Shown: positions 40,394 through 47,524 of the stretch, piece by piece
Numbering within the stretch: position 1 is the stretch's first letter
Layout of the letters: every line of letters starts with the position of its first letter
Assembly: GCA_013822085.1 (NCBI GenBank)
Contig: PNJV01000011.1
Location: 1 to 56,258, forward strand
Length of the DNA stretch: 56,258 nucleotides
Origin: Isosphaera sp.
Lineage (GTDB): Bacteria; Planctomycetota; Phycisphaerae; Phycisphaerales; UBA1924
Direction of reading: 5' to 3'
The notes under the pieces: model-generated
What the model saw: only the letters and a program-made list of their open reading frames with translations
What the model was told of the DNA's origin: nothing
Databases searched by the model: none
Made by a program: the position numbers and the translations under genes

Positions 40394-41173
40394 ATGACTC
40401 TTCAACAACGCGTGGCGCTGGTGACGGGGGCCTCGGCGGGCATCGGCCTTGCGATCGCCGAGCACCTGGTCAAGGCCGGGGCGCGGGTGGTTGTCAACGC
40501 GCGGCGCGCCGAGCGCCTCGACGCGCTGGCGGCCCGCCTCGGTCCCGACCGCGCCGCCGCAGCCGCCGGTGACGCCGCCGACCCCGCCGCCCTGACGGCG
40601 GCCCTGGACCTGGCCCGGTCGCGCTTCGGGGCCGACGCGGACCTGGTGGTGATCAACGCCGGCCGCGGCCTGGCCGGCTCGGCGATCACCAGCGACCCGG
40701 CCCAGTGGGGCGAGATGGTCCGCACCAACCTGCTGGGCGTGGCCCACCTGATCCGCCAGAGCGCCCAGCGGATGCTGGCCATGGCCCAAGCGCCGGCGGG
40801 CCCCGAGGGGCCCTGGCGCAGCCGGCCGCGCGACATCGTGGTCATCGGCTCGGTCGTCGGCAGGCACGTCTCGCCGTTCTCGTCGATGTACGGCTCGACC
40901 AAGTTCGCCGTGCACGGGCTCGTCGAGGGCGCCCGGCGCGAGCTGGCCCCGTCGGGCGTGCGGGTCACGCTCATCGAGCCGGGCTTTGTCGCCTCGGAGT
41001 TCCAGGGCGTGGCGGGGTACAAGGAGGAGTGGTTCCGCTCGATCCTGGAGCGGATCGGCCCGGTGCTCGAGCCGGCCGACGTGGCCCGCGCGGTGGTCTT
41101 CGCGGCGTCGCAGCCGGCCCACGTGCACGTGGGCGACGTGCTGCTGCGGCCAGTTCGGCAGGACTACCCATAA
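40394..41173 (+). CDS. Short-chain dehydrogenase/reductase
   Basis: 259 aa. Classical SDR: cofactor site VTGASAGIGLAIAEHL (TGxxxGIG), NAG motif INAGRGL, catalytic Ser in VVIGSVVGRHVSPFSS, and YGSTK (Tyr-x-x-x-Lys). The following IEPGFVASEF is the usual PG segment. The Arg-rich NARRAERLDALAARL after the second strand suggests NADP(H) preference. The substrate is unknown; such genes are often annotated as serine or NADP-dependent 3-hydroxy acid dehydrogenases (YdfG-like). The ATG at 40394 has TAGAGT five bases upstream and no Shine-Dalgarno sequence. It is separate from ddl (80-base gap) and convergent with nuoH. Confidence 0.9.
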   Translation: MTLQQRVALVTGASAGIGLAIAEHLVKAGARVVVNARRAERLDALAARLGPDRAAAAAGDAADPAALTAALDLARSRFGADADLVVINAGRGLAGSAITSDPAQWGEMVRTNLLGVAHLIRQSAQRMLAMAQAPAGPEGPWRSRPRDIVVIGSVVGRHVSPFSSMYGSTKFAVHGLVEGARRELAPSGVRVTLIEPGFVASEFQGVAGYKEEWFRSILERIGPVLEPADVARAVVFAASQPAHVHVGDVLLRPVRQDYP

Positions 41174-41245
41174 CCGTGTGATCGACCGGCCGCGCGCACT
41201 CATTGCTGCGCGCACGCCTGGCCGCCGGCGCACGGCGGCGCGGGC

Positions 41246-42604
41246 TCAGTGGGCGCTCAGGGCGCTGGTCCGGCGGGGGTCGTCGATGACGGCCACGCCC
41301 TGGGCGCGCGTGGTGACCAGGACCGACTCGTGGTCGAGCGGGCTGAAGCGCGAGCCGGCCAGGCGGATCTTGTGGTTGGCGGGGCGCTTGGGCAGCAGCG
41401 GCTGCACCCCCGCGGCCACCCCAGCGACGGCCAGGTTGGACAGCAGCAGCACCGGCAGCGTGGCCAGCCCCGCAAAGACCACCAGCGCGTTGGTCACCAG
41501 GATCAGCAGCGTCACCGGGATCATGCCCTGCCAGCCCGCCTGCATCACCTGATCGAACCGCAGCCGCGGCAGGCTCCAGCGGATGACGATCATGAAGCAC
41601 ACCAGCAGGAACATCTTGCCAAAGAGCACCGAGAACTTGGCCAGCACCGCCAGGATCCCCGCGTCGTCGGGCGAGACCAGCGGCAGGTTGGCAAACGGGA
41701 CAAGCGACGTGCCCCCGAGGAAGAGCACCGCCCACATCGCCGACGACGTGGCCATGTGCGCGTACTCGGCCAGGAAGAAGAGCCCGAAGCGCATCGAGGA
41801 GTACTCGGTGTGGTACCCGCCGACCAGCTCCTGCTCGCACTCGGCGTTGTCGAACGGCGCCCGGTTGCACTCGGCCAGCACGCACACGAACAGCAGCACC
41901 GCCGTAAGCGGCTGAGACAGGATCAGCCACCCGTGCTGGTGCTGGTAGGCCACGATGTCGCGCGGGACCAGGGACCCGACCACCAGCAGCACCGACAGGA
42001 AGCACAGGCCCATCGGGATCTCGTAGGCGAGCATCTGCGAGCTGGCCCGCAGCCCGCCCAGGAACGAGTACTTGTTGTTGCTCGCCCACGAGCCCAGCGC
42101 GATCCCGTAGATGCTCAGCGACGCCGTGGCCAGCAGGTAGATGACCCCGATGTTGATCGCCGCGCCCACCACCTCCACGCGGGCGGCCTCGATCGTCCAG
42201 CCCAGCACCGGCACGCTCAGGCGCGGGAAGTCGAACTCGCCCCCCCACGGGATGACGGCAAAGCCCAGCAGCGCCGGGATCACCACGATGCCCGGCGCAA
42301 GCCGGAAGAGCACCGTGTCCACCCCGCGCGGCGTGTAGTCCTCCTTGAGAAGCATCTTGATCCCGTCGGCCAGCGACTGCCCCAGCCCCCAGAACCCGAA
42401 GCCCCCGAAGAGCTTCTGGAGCAGCGGCAGGCCCAGGTCGAACCCCACTCGGTTGGGCCCGACGCGGTCCTGGATGTACGCCGAGAGCTTGCGCTCCAGG
42501 TAGATCGCCACGCCGGCCATGACCAGCAGCAGGTTCATCACGACCAGCAGCACCACGGCCGAGGTCACGAACTGGGCGTCAAGGAATGAGGGCTTGGGGA
42601 TCAT
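41246..42604 (-). CDS. nuoH: NADH-quinone oxidoreductase subunit H
   Basis: A 452-aa polytopic protein, the membrane subunit that with NuoB and NuoD forms the quinone site of complex I. Seen: AIYLERKLSAYIQDRVGPNRVG near the N-terminus (ERK..a..Q.R.GPN.vG signature), KMLLKEDYTP, and NRAPFDNAECEQELVGGYHTEY (acidic quinone-channel segment). About eight or nine membrane helices are visible, then a charged C-terminal tail of about 60 residues that is longer than usual. The preferred start is ATG at 42604, because TATCAT lies seven bases upstream; ATG at 42613 is the alternative. No other nuo genes are in the window. Confidence 0.94.
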   Translation of the reverse strand: MIPKPSFLDAQFVTSAVVLLVVMNLLLVMAGVAIYLERKLSAYIQDRVGPNRVGFDLGLPLLQKLFGGFGFWGLGQSLADGIKMLLKEDYTPRGVDTVLFRLAPGIVVIPALLGFAVIPWGGEFDFPRLSVPVLGWTIEAARVEVVGAAINIGVIYLLATASLSIYGIALGSWASNNKYSFLGGLRASSQMLAYEIPMGLCFLSVLLVVGSLVPRDIVAYQHQHGWLILSQPLTAVLLFVCVLAECNRAPFDNAECEQELVGGYHTEYSSMRFGLFFLAEYAHMATSSAMWAVLFLGGTSLVPFANLPLVSPDDAGILAVLAKFSVLFGKMFLLVCFMIVIRWSLPRLRFDQVMQAGWQGMIPVTLLILVTNALVVFAGLATLPVLLLSNLAVAGVAAGVQPLLPKRPANHKIRLAGSRFSPLDHESVLVTTRAQGVAVIDDPRRTSALSAH

Positions 42605-42611
42605 GCCGCCC

Positions 42612-42617
42612 ATGATA
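42612..42617 (-). promoter_or_regulatory. Candidate leaderless -10 element (TATCAT)
   Basis: TATCAT on the reverse strand, seven bases, then ATG at 42604 of nuoH. It overlaps the alternative upstream ATG. Confidence 0.4.
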
Positions 42618-42676
42618 CGGCCCGAGGCTGCGCCCGCGCGGGTCGGCCGGGGTGCGCGCCGGCGGACGCGGGCGAT

Positions 42677-42707
42677 AAAAAAAGGCCGCGCCGTTGGGCG
42701 CGACCTT
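42677..42707 (-). terminator. Rho-independent terminator after the PEP-CTERM-like gene
   Basis: Reverse-strand stem GGTCGCGCC / GGCGCGGCC (one G-U pair, extendable by two A-U pairs) with loop CAAC, followed by seven T residues. It is placed 45 bases after the stop codon of the exported protein gene and before nuoH. Confidence 0.92.
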
Positions 42708-42751
42708 CGTGACTGGTGCGCCCCTGCGGGCGTGTGGAGTGACCGGCGGGA

Positions 42752-43501
42752 TCAGCGGCGACGGCGGGCCGCGGCCAGGCCGCCCAGGGCCAGCAGGCCC
42801 GCGGCGCCCGGGGTCGGGACCAGGCCCACGGTCAGCTCGCCCAGGACGATGGCCGAGTTGCTCGGGCCCTGGTTGACCAGGCTGATGCGCGTGATGCTGT
42901 CGCCCAGGAAGTCGATGGCGTTGAGCGTGAAGATCTGGAAGTCGGCGTTGGAGACCTGCAGCGTGGCCTCCAGGCCCAGCTCGGTCCACACCAGCAAGGT
43001 GCCCTGCGCGTCGGTCAGCTCGGTGGCGATGCCGCCGAAGCTGTTGATCGGGTTGGTCCCGGTGATCTGGCCGGCGGTGGTGCCGCGGACCTGGAGGATC
43101 ACGTTGTCCACCACGCCGGAGGTGAAGGTGATGTCCGAGCGGCCCTGGCCGATGACGCCGTAGGCGTGGTTGTTGGAGACGACGCCGCCCAGGTTGGTCA
43201 GGCCCTGGGCCGAGAGCGGGTTGCTCGCCGCGGGGCCGGCGCCGCCGACGTACAGCGGCCCGACCTGGAAGAACAGGGTCTCGCCCGCGTTGGCGGTGCC
43301 GGCGAAGGCGGCGCCGCCGCCGCTGGAGTTGATCCCGCCGAAGGTCGTGAACGCCCCGAGCCCGTTGAGCACCGCCGCGTCCGGCACCGCGGCGCCGACG
43401 GTGCCGTTGGGGCCGAAGACCGTGGTGAAGGACTGGCCCTGCGCCACCGCGCCGGCCGTCAGCGCCGCGATGCCCGCGGCAATCATCGAGATCGAATTCA
43501 T
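42752..43501 (-). CDS. Exported PEP-CTERM-like protein
   Basis: 249 aa. Signal peptide (residues 1-21, MIAAGIAALTAGAVAQ). The mature body is Gly/Asn/Thr/Ser-rich with beta-strand character (FTTFGGINSSGGGAAFAG; DITFTSGVVDNVILQVRG) and no catalytic motif. The C-terminus reads VPTPGAAGLLALGGLAAARRRR: a short Pro-containing motif, a membrane helix and an arginine cluster, the layout of PEP-CTERM sorting signals recognised by exosortase/archaeosortase. GAGGAGG precedes ATG at 43501, and a strong terminator follows the gene. It is divergent from the ECF sigma operon; the shared upstream region contains direct and inverted repeats. Confidence 0.85.
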   Translation of the reverse strand: MNSISMIAAGIAALTAGAVAQGQSFTTVFGPNGTVGAAVPDAAVLNGLGAFTTFGGINSSGGGAAFAGTANAGETLFFQVGPLYVGGAGPAASNPLSAQGLTNLGGVVSNNHAYGVIGQGRSDITFTSGVVDNVILQVRGTTAGQITGTNPINSFGGIATELTDAQGTLLVWTELGLEATLQVSNADFQIFTLNAIDFLGDSITRISLVNQGPSNSAIVLGELTVGLVPTPGAAGLLALGGLAAARRRR

Positions 43502-43580
43502 CTCATCCTCCTCTGTGACACACACCGATATCAACTCAGAGTGCACGACCGCGACCCAGGGCACACGCCCGGGGTTTGTT

Positions 43581-43612
43581 GCACGCTCACGCACGCTCAG
43601 CTTGCACGCTCA
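43581..43612. repeat. Three direct copies of GCACGCTCA
   Basis: GCACGCTCA occurs at 43581-43589, 43591-43599 and 43604-43612, between the divergent PEP-CTERM-like gene and ECF sigma gene. The spacing of 10 and 13 bases could suit a repeated protein-binding site. Confidence 0.7.
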
Positions 43613-43630
43613 GAGGTCCGCCCCGCCGAT

Positions 43631-43657
43631 GAACGTTGCAGCGATCAGACCGGCGTC
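43631..43657 (+). promoter_or_regulatory. Possible ECF-type promoter upstream of the ECF sigma gene
   Basis: GAACGTT, a 16-base spacer, then CGTC. This fits the general ECF sigma promoter form (GAAC-type -35, CGTC-type -10) and would give a leader of about 50 bases to the sigma gene at 43715, implying autoregulation. A second GAACGTT lies on the opposite strand at 43671-43677. Confidence 0.4.
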
Positions 43658-43670
43658 GATCAATCACGCA

Positions 43671-43677
43671 AACGTTC
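43671..43677 (-). promoter_or_regulatory. Second GAACGTT element, inverted
   Basis: GAACGTT on the reverse strand, 40 bases from the first copy, in extended form TGAACGTTTGC against TGAACGTTGC. It points toward the PEP-CTERM-like gene, but a clear -10 partner is lacking. Confidence 0.35.
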
Positions 43678-43714
43678 AGGCGCAGCGCGCGAACCTCACG
43701 CGGACCTGGGACGA

Positions 43715-44470
43715 ATGGACGACCGATCAGTAATCGACCGTGCCCTCGCACGCACGCCCTGCGCGGCTCCGATGCCGGACCAAACTCCCCCATCTCCCGG
43801 CGAGCCCTCGGCCACGATCACTCGTGCGGACTTTGCGCGCCTCTACAAGGACGCCTTCCCCACCCTGGTGATCATCGCCTCGGCCGAGGTCGGCCCCCGC
43901 GACGCCGAGGACGTGGTGCAGCAGGCCGGCGCGCTGGCCCTGACCCGGCTCGATCGGTTCGCCCAGGGGACCAACTTCCGCGCCTGGATGGCGGCCATCG
44001 TGCGCGGCGTGGCCTCGAACCACCGCCGGTCCGAGCGGCGCCTCGGCCTGCGCCTCAGGGACTTCGCCTCGCGTGACCCGAACGGCTCGGCTGTCGAGCC
44101 CCCGCCGGGCGAGGCACCGAACCGTTCGAGCTTGCCCGACCTCCCCATCTCCACGCCCGCAAGCACCCCCCATCCCTCTCATACCCCAACCACCCCCGGC
44201 CCACGCCCGGACGACCCGCACACCCCCTACGACACGCCCTGGGTCGCTGGGTTCGACCCCCGCATCCGCGACGCGCTCATGCAACTTCCCGCCCCACAGC
44301 GGACATGTTTGCTTCTGAGGGCCGTCTGTGGCAACAACTACCAGCAAATCGCGGCGATCTTGGATATCCGGGAGCCCACAGCGCGGGCCAACGTCCACCG
44401 TGCCCGCGCCGCGCTGGCTCACGTGTTGGGCCCACACCTCTCGCTCGGCCAGGAGTCTGCCAATGGGTGA
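43715..44470 (+). CDS. ECF RNA polymerase sigma factor
   Basis: 251 aa. Sigma region 2: FARLYKDAFPTLVIIASAEVG, RDAEDVVQQAGALALTRLDRF and FRAWMAAIVRGVASNHRR. An unusually long Pro/Ser/Thr-rich linker (about 115-170) separates it from region 4: ALMQLPAPQRTCLLLRAVCG, NYQQIAAILDIREPTARANVHRARAAL (helix-turn-helix binding the -35). The ATG at 43715 has GGGA nearby; ATG at 43772 is an alternative. It overlaps the next gene by eight bases, and that gene encodes a membrane anti-sigma-like protein, a standard regulatory pair. A candidate ECF promoter lies upstream. Confidence 0.9.
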   Translation: MDDRSVIDRALARTPCAAPMPDQTPPSPGEPSATITRADFARLYKDAFPTLVIIASAEVGPRDAEDVVQQAGALALTRLDRFAQGTNFRAWMAAIVRGVASNHRRSERRLGLRLRDFASRDPNGSAVEPPPGEAPNRSSLPDLPISTPASTPHPSHTPTTPGPRPDDPHTPYDTPWVAGFDPRIRDALMQLPAPQRTCLLLRAVCGNNYQQIAAILDIREPTARANVHRARAALAHVLGPHLSLGQESANG

Positions 44471-45227
44471 GTCCGACCCCATGCGCGACCAGGAGCTGTG
44501 CCAGCTGCACCTCGACGGCGCGCTGGAGCCGTCACAGGCCCAGGGCCTCGAACGCCGCATGAGCTCCGAGCCGGCGCTGCGCGCAACCTACCGCGACCTG
44601 CGAGCTGTCGACCGGCTCCTGCGTCGGACCTTCACCGCCCCCGAGCCGGACATGGCCTTCATGGACAACCCACGCCGCTTCCTGCCCGCGCAGGGGCGCA
44701 GCCCGGGGTGGTCGGCGGCGTCGTGGCGCTGGGCCGGCGGGATCGCCGCGGCCCTGGTCATCTCGGCGTCGGCGTGGCTGCTGCTGTCCAGCCCCGGCCT
44801 GCCGATGCGCGTCGATGCGCTGGCGTACTACCGCCAGGTCGCCCCCGCGCTGGTCCCCCAGACCGTGTGCGACACGCCCGCGGCCTTCGAGGCCTTCGTC
44901 AGCGGCTCCTACGGGGCTGCGCTCACCGCCGACTTCAACGCCGGCGTGCAGTTCGTCGGCTGGAACGCCACCGCCCCGGCCGTCGTCAGCGCCGCCGATC
45001 GCTACAAGCGCCACCCCGGCGCGCTCCTGGCCCGGGCCCCCTCCGGCGAGCCCGTCGTGGTCTTCCTGCACCGGTCCACCGACGACGGCCCGACGCTGGC
45101 CGCCGACCCGACGCTCAACACCTTCCGCGCCCAGATCGGCGGCGTCATGATGCTCGAGGTCACGCCGCTGGACCGCCCGACGGTCCTGGGCCTGATCTCG
45201 CCCGCGCCCCAGCCGCGGGCCCAGTGA
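44463..45227 (+). CDS. Membrane anti-sigma factor-like protein
   Basis: 254 aa. The N-terminal cytoplasmic part (LCQLHLDGALEPSQAQGLERRMSSEPALRATYRDL as two pieces, LHLDGALEPSQAQGLERR and MSSEPALRATYRDL) resembles the anti-sigma domain of planctomycete anti-sigma factors, without the zinc HxxxCxxC motif. One membrane helix spans about 93-113 (WAGGIAAALVISASAWLLLSS). The periplasmic part (about 115-250) has no recognised domain. AGGAG precedes the ATG, which overlaps the sigma gene (ATGGGTGA). The arrangement suggests that it holds the upstream ECF factor until a signal triggers release. The RseP-type protease at 25279-27570 could in principle process such proteins, but no link is shown. Confidence 0.78.
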   Translation: MGESDPMRDQELCQLHLDGALEPSQAQGLERRMSSEPALRATYRDLRAVDRLLRRTFTAPEPDMAFMDNPRRFLPAQGRSPGWSAASWRWAGGIAAALVISASAWLLLSSPGLPMRVDALAYYRQVAPALVPQTVCDTPAAFEAFVSGSYGAALTADFNAGVQFVGWNATAPAVVSAADRYKRHPGALLARAPSGEPVVVFLHRSTDDGPTLAADPTLNTFRAQIGGVMMLEVTPLDRPTVLGLISPAPQPRAQ

Positions 45228-45284
45228 CCGCGCGACGGCACGGGCCACCCCGAGCCGCAAGCCGCGGCCCGCTGGCGGCCCGCC

Positions 45285-46466
45285 TCAGGGGCTGGCCCGA
45301 CGCTCGTACAGGTACGGGCACACAAACGTGTGCGATCCGGTGCCGTCGGCCGCGGTGTACACGCCGCCCTGGTACATCGTGGCTGAGCCGTAGGCGCCGT
45401 CCTTGCGCAGGGCGTAGACCGTCAGCCCGAAGTTCGGCCGGGCCACGTCGCCGAGGCTCTGGCGCAGGCGGCGCTGCTTGACGGAGCGGTCGGAGACCTT
45501 CTTGAGGACCGCCATGCAGGCCTCGGTGGGGCTCAGGCCGCGCTCCATCTGCTGCACCACCGCAAAGGCCCCCACGCTCTCGATCATCGCCTCGCCGCGG
45601 CCGGTGCCGCCGGCCGAGCCGACCTCGTTGTCGGTGTAGCACCCGGCGCCGATGATCGGCGAGTCGCCGAGCCTGCCGGGGATCTTGTAGCTCAGGCCGC
45701 TGGTGGTCGTGCACCCAGCGATGTCCCCCGTGCCGGTGACGGCCGAGCAGTGGATCGTGCCGGTGGTGAAGGGGATCGGCCCGCCGTCGCCGCGGCCGTC
45801 GGGCCCCACGGCGATCGGCTTGGTGCCGTCGGCCGACCAGTCCATCTGGGCCTCGTCGAGCCAGTCGTCGTCGGGGTTGAGGTTCGACTTCCAGCGCAGC
45901 CAGATCGCGCGGGCCCGCTCGGTGAGCAGCTCCTGCTCCGGGAAGCCGTGGGCCCGGGCGAAGCGGTTGGCCCCCTCGCCCACGAGCATCACGTGGTCGG
46001 TGGTCTGGAGCACCTTGAGCGCCACCTGGGCCGGGTGGAGGATGTTCCGCATCGCGCCCACCGCGCCGGCCTTGTGCAGCGGGCCGTGCATCACCGACGC
46101 GTCCACCTCGACGACGCCCTCCTCGTTGGGCAACGCCCCGAGCCCGACGGTCAGGTCGTTGGGGTCCGCCTCCACGATGGCCACGCCCTGAACGATCGCC
46201 ACCAGCGGGTCGGAGCCGGTGCGCAGCAGCTCCATCGCCCGGGTCACCGCCGGCAGGCCGTTGCCGCTGGACACGACAGCCATCCCACGGTGGGCGTCGG
46301 CCTGGGCGGGGCCGGCCTGGGTTCTTTGCCCGCCGGCGGGCTGCTTCTCAATCTCGACCAGCCTGGACGGGTCCGCGGCTCGGACCTGGGAGCGGCTCAG
46401 GGCCAGCGACGCAGCGGCGATGCTCCCAGCGGAGGTCAAGAAGCGGCGGCGGTCCATCGATTTCAT
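45285..46466 (-). CDS. Tat-exported N4-(beta-N-acetylglucosaminyl)-L-asparaginase
   Basis: A 393-aa Ntn hydrolase that cleaves the GlcNAc-Asn bond of N-glycopeptides or related isoaspartyl substrates. The N-terminus has a twin-arginine signal (DRRRFLTSAGSIAAASLALS). The alpha chain includes GNGLPAVTRAMELLRTGSDP and LPNEEGVVEVDASVMHG. Autocleavage should occur before Thr237 in TTGTIHCSAV. The beta-chain motif RLGDSPIIGAGCYTDNEVG binds substrate (R and D). A 25-residue insert (QPAGGQRTQAGPAQADAHR) follows the signal. ATG at 46466 has TAGCCT six bases upstream and no Shine-Dalgarno sequence. It is convergent with the anti-sigma gene. Confidence 0.92.
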   Translation of the reverse strand: MKSMDRRRFLTSAGSIAAASLALSRSQVRAADPSRLVEIEKQPAGGQRTQAGPAQADAHRGMAVVSSGNGLPAVTRAMELLRTGSDPLVAIVQGVAIVEADPNDLTVGLGALPNEEGVVEVDASVMHGPLHKAGAVGAMRNILHPAQVALKVLQTTDHVMLVGEGANRFARAHGFPEQELLTERARAIWLRWKSNLNPDDDWLDEAQMDWSADGTKPIAVGPDGRGDGGPIPFTTGTIHCSAVTGTGDIAGCTTTSGLSYKIPGRLGDSPIIGAGCYTDNEVGSAGGTGRGEAMIESVGAFAVVQQMERGLSPTEACMAVLKKVSDRSVKQRRLRQSLGDVARPNFGLTVYALRKDGAYGSATMYQGGVYTAADGTGSHTFVCPYLYERRASP

Positions 46467-46472
46467 GCCGCC

Positions 46473-46478
46473 AGGCTA
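46473..46478 (-). promoter_or_regulatory. Candidate leaderless -10 element (TAGCCT)
   Basis: TAGCCT on the reverse strand, six bases, then the ATG of the asparaginase gene. Confidence 0.4.
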
Positions 46479-46714
46479 CCAAAAATCGCCCCCCAGAGCA
46501 ACGCGGCGGCGTCTCGGGCCAGCGCACGGGCTCAAGCCGGCTGAGCCAGGTGCGGCCCGTTGACGGGCGTCTAGGACGCACAATACACGATCAAAGCACA
46601 AACACAACAACGACCCCGATCAACCGACAGGGCGCTATTTGAGCACACCAGGCCCCGAATCGAGCACTTTGCACGGTTTGGATTATTTTTTTCATATTGT
46701 TTCCGTTTATTCTG

Positions 46715-46743
46715 TTCATATCTCGCAGACAATCGGGTAGTAT
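46715..46743 (+). promoter_or_regulatory. Candidate sigma-70-type promoter for the second ECF gene
   Basis: TTCATA, a 17-base spacer, TAGTAT; about 70 bases upstream of the ATG at 46813, within the AT-rich region. Confidence 0.5.
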
Positions 46744-46812
46744 CAACCTAGTTGTTTCCCTGGGCTTCGTGCATCTGGTGGCCCGCCCGTCCTCAAGCAC
46801 GAGACGACCCAC

Positions 46813-47439
46813 ATGCCCATCGCGATCGAAAGCACGAGCGACCGAGCGCACCCCACCACGCGTTCACGCGGGCCATTGCGGGGGGAATCCAGCTCGGTCG
46901 CGCTGATCGAGGCGCACTACGGCACGCTGGTGGCCATCGCCGAGCGGCGGCTGGGTGCCAACCGCGCTGACGCGGGGTACCAAGCCAAGGACCTGCTCCA
47001 CGAGGCCCTGATCCGCTTGACCGCCTGCCAGGCCCGCGGGTGGGACAACCCGCGGCACTTCCTGGCCTCAGCCGGGCTGGCGATGCGCAGCGTGATGATC
47101 GACCGGGCCCGGGCCGCCGGCTCGCTCAAGCGCGGCGGCGGGCAGCGGACCTTCTCGCTCGTGTGCGACCCCCAGGACGCCGCTGGCCCGGGCATGGCCA
47201 CGGTGGAGGTGCGCCAGTCGCTCGAGCAGCTGGCGGCGCTGGACGAGCGCGCAGCCCGGGTGGTGACGCTGCGGTTCTTCGCCGGCTACACCGAGTCGCA
47301 GATCGCCCACGTGCTGGGGATCACGGAGCGGACGGTCCGGCGGGACTGGGTCTTTGCCCGGCACTGGCTGCGGCGGGTGCTCGGGGACGGCGTCCTGCGT
47401 GGGCCCGAGCCGGCCTGGTACGACCACGACGCGTTCTGA
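46813..47439 (+). CDS. ECF sigma factor, planctomycete type
   Basis: A 208-aa sigma factor of the ECF_sigma family often found in planctomycetes (X6 type). Region 2: YGTLVAIAERRLGANRADAG, KDLLHEALIRL and WDNPRHFLASAGLAMRSVMIDRARA, with the characteristic R....... LL HEA pattern. Region 4: LDERAARVVTLRFFAGYTESQIAHVLGITERTVRRDWVFARHWL (helix-turn-helix; shown as two pieces ARVVTLRFFAGYTESQIA and VLGITERTVRRDWVFAR). There is no adjacent anti-sigma gene. In relatives these sigmas are often linked to kinase-type regulation, but no kinase gene is nearby. The AT-rich upstream region is unlike the rest of the window. Confidence 0.9.
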   Translation: MPIAIESTSDRAHPTTRSRGPLRGESSSVALIEAHYGTLVAIAERRLGANRADAGYQAKDLLHEALIRLTACQARGWDNPRHFLASAGLAMRSVMIDRARAAGSLKRGGGQRTFSLVCDPQDAAGPGMATVEVRQSLEQLAALDERAARVVTLRFFAGYTESQIAHVLGITERTVRRDWVFARHWLRRVLGDGVLRGPEPAWYDHDAF

Positions 47440-47455
47440 GGGTCGTAGCGGGCCC

Positions 47456-47487
47456 GATCGCCCGATCGCCCGATCGCCCGATCGCCC
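47456..47487. repeat. (GATCGCCC)4 tandem repeat
   Basis: Four exact 8-bp units in the 85-base convergent gap between the ECF sigma gene and the TPR-rhodanese gene. Each unit-unit junction contains CCCGATCG, so the array is rich in overlapping CGATCG palindromes. Confidence 0.92.
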
Positions 47488-47524
47488 GACGCGCGGGGCT
47501 GCGCACCGGCGAGATGCCACGCGG

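Larger units (their letters stand above)
46467..46812. other. AT-rich intergenic region between asparaginase and ECF sigma genes
   Basis: 346 bases with no credible gene. The stretch 46660-46760 is the most A+T-rich in the window (runs such as ATTATTTTTTTCATATTG). It holds the leaderless -10 of the asparaginase gene at one end and a candidate sigma-70-like promoter for the ECF gene at the other. Confidence 0.5.

Noticed and set aside
47456-47487. GATCGCCC array as a CRISPR
   Set aside because: Units are only 8 bp with no spacers and no cas genes nearby.
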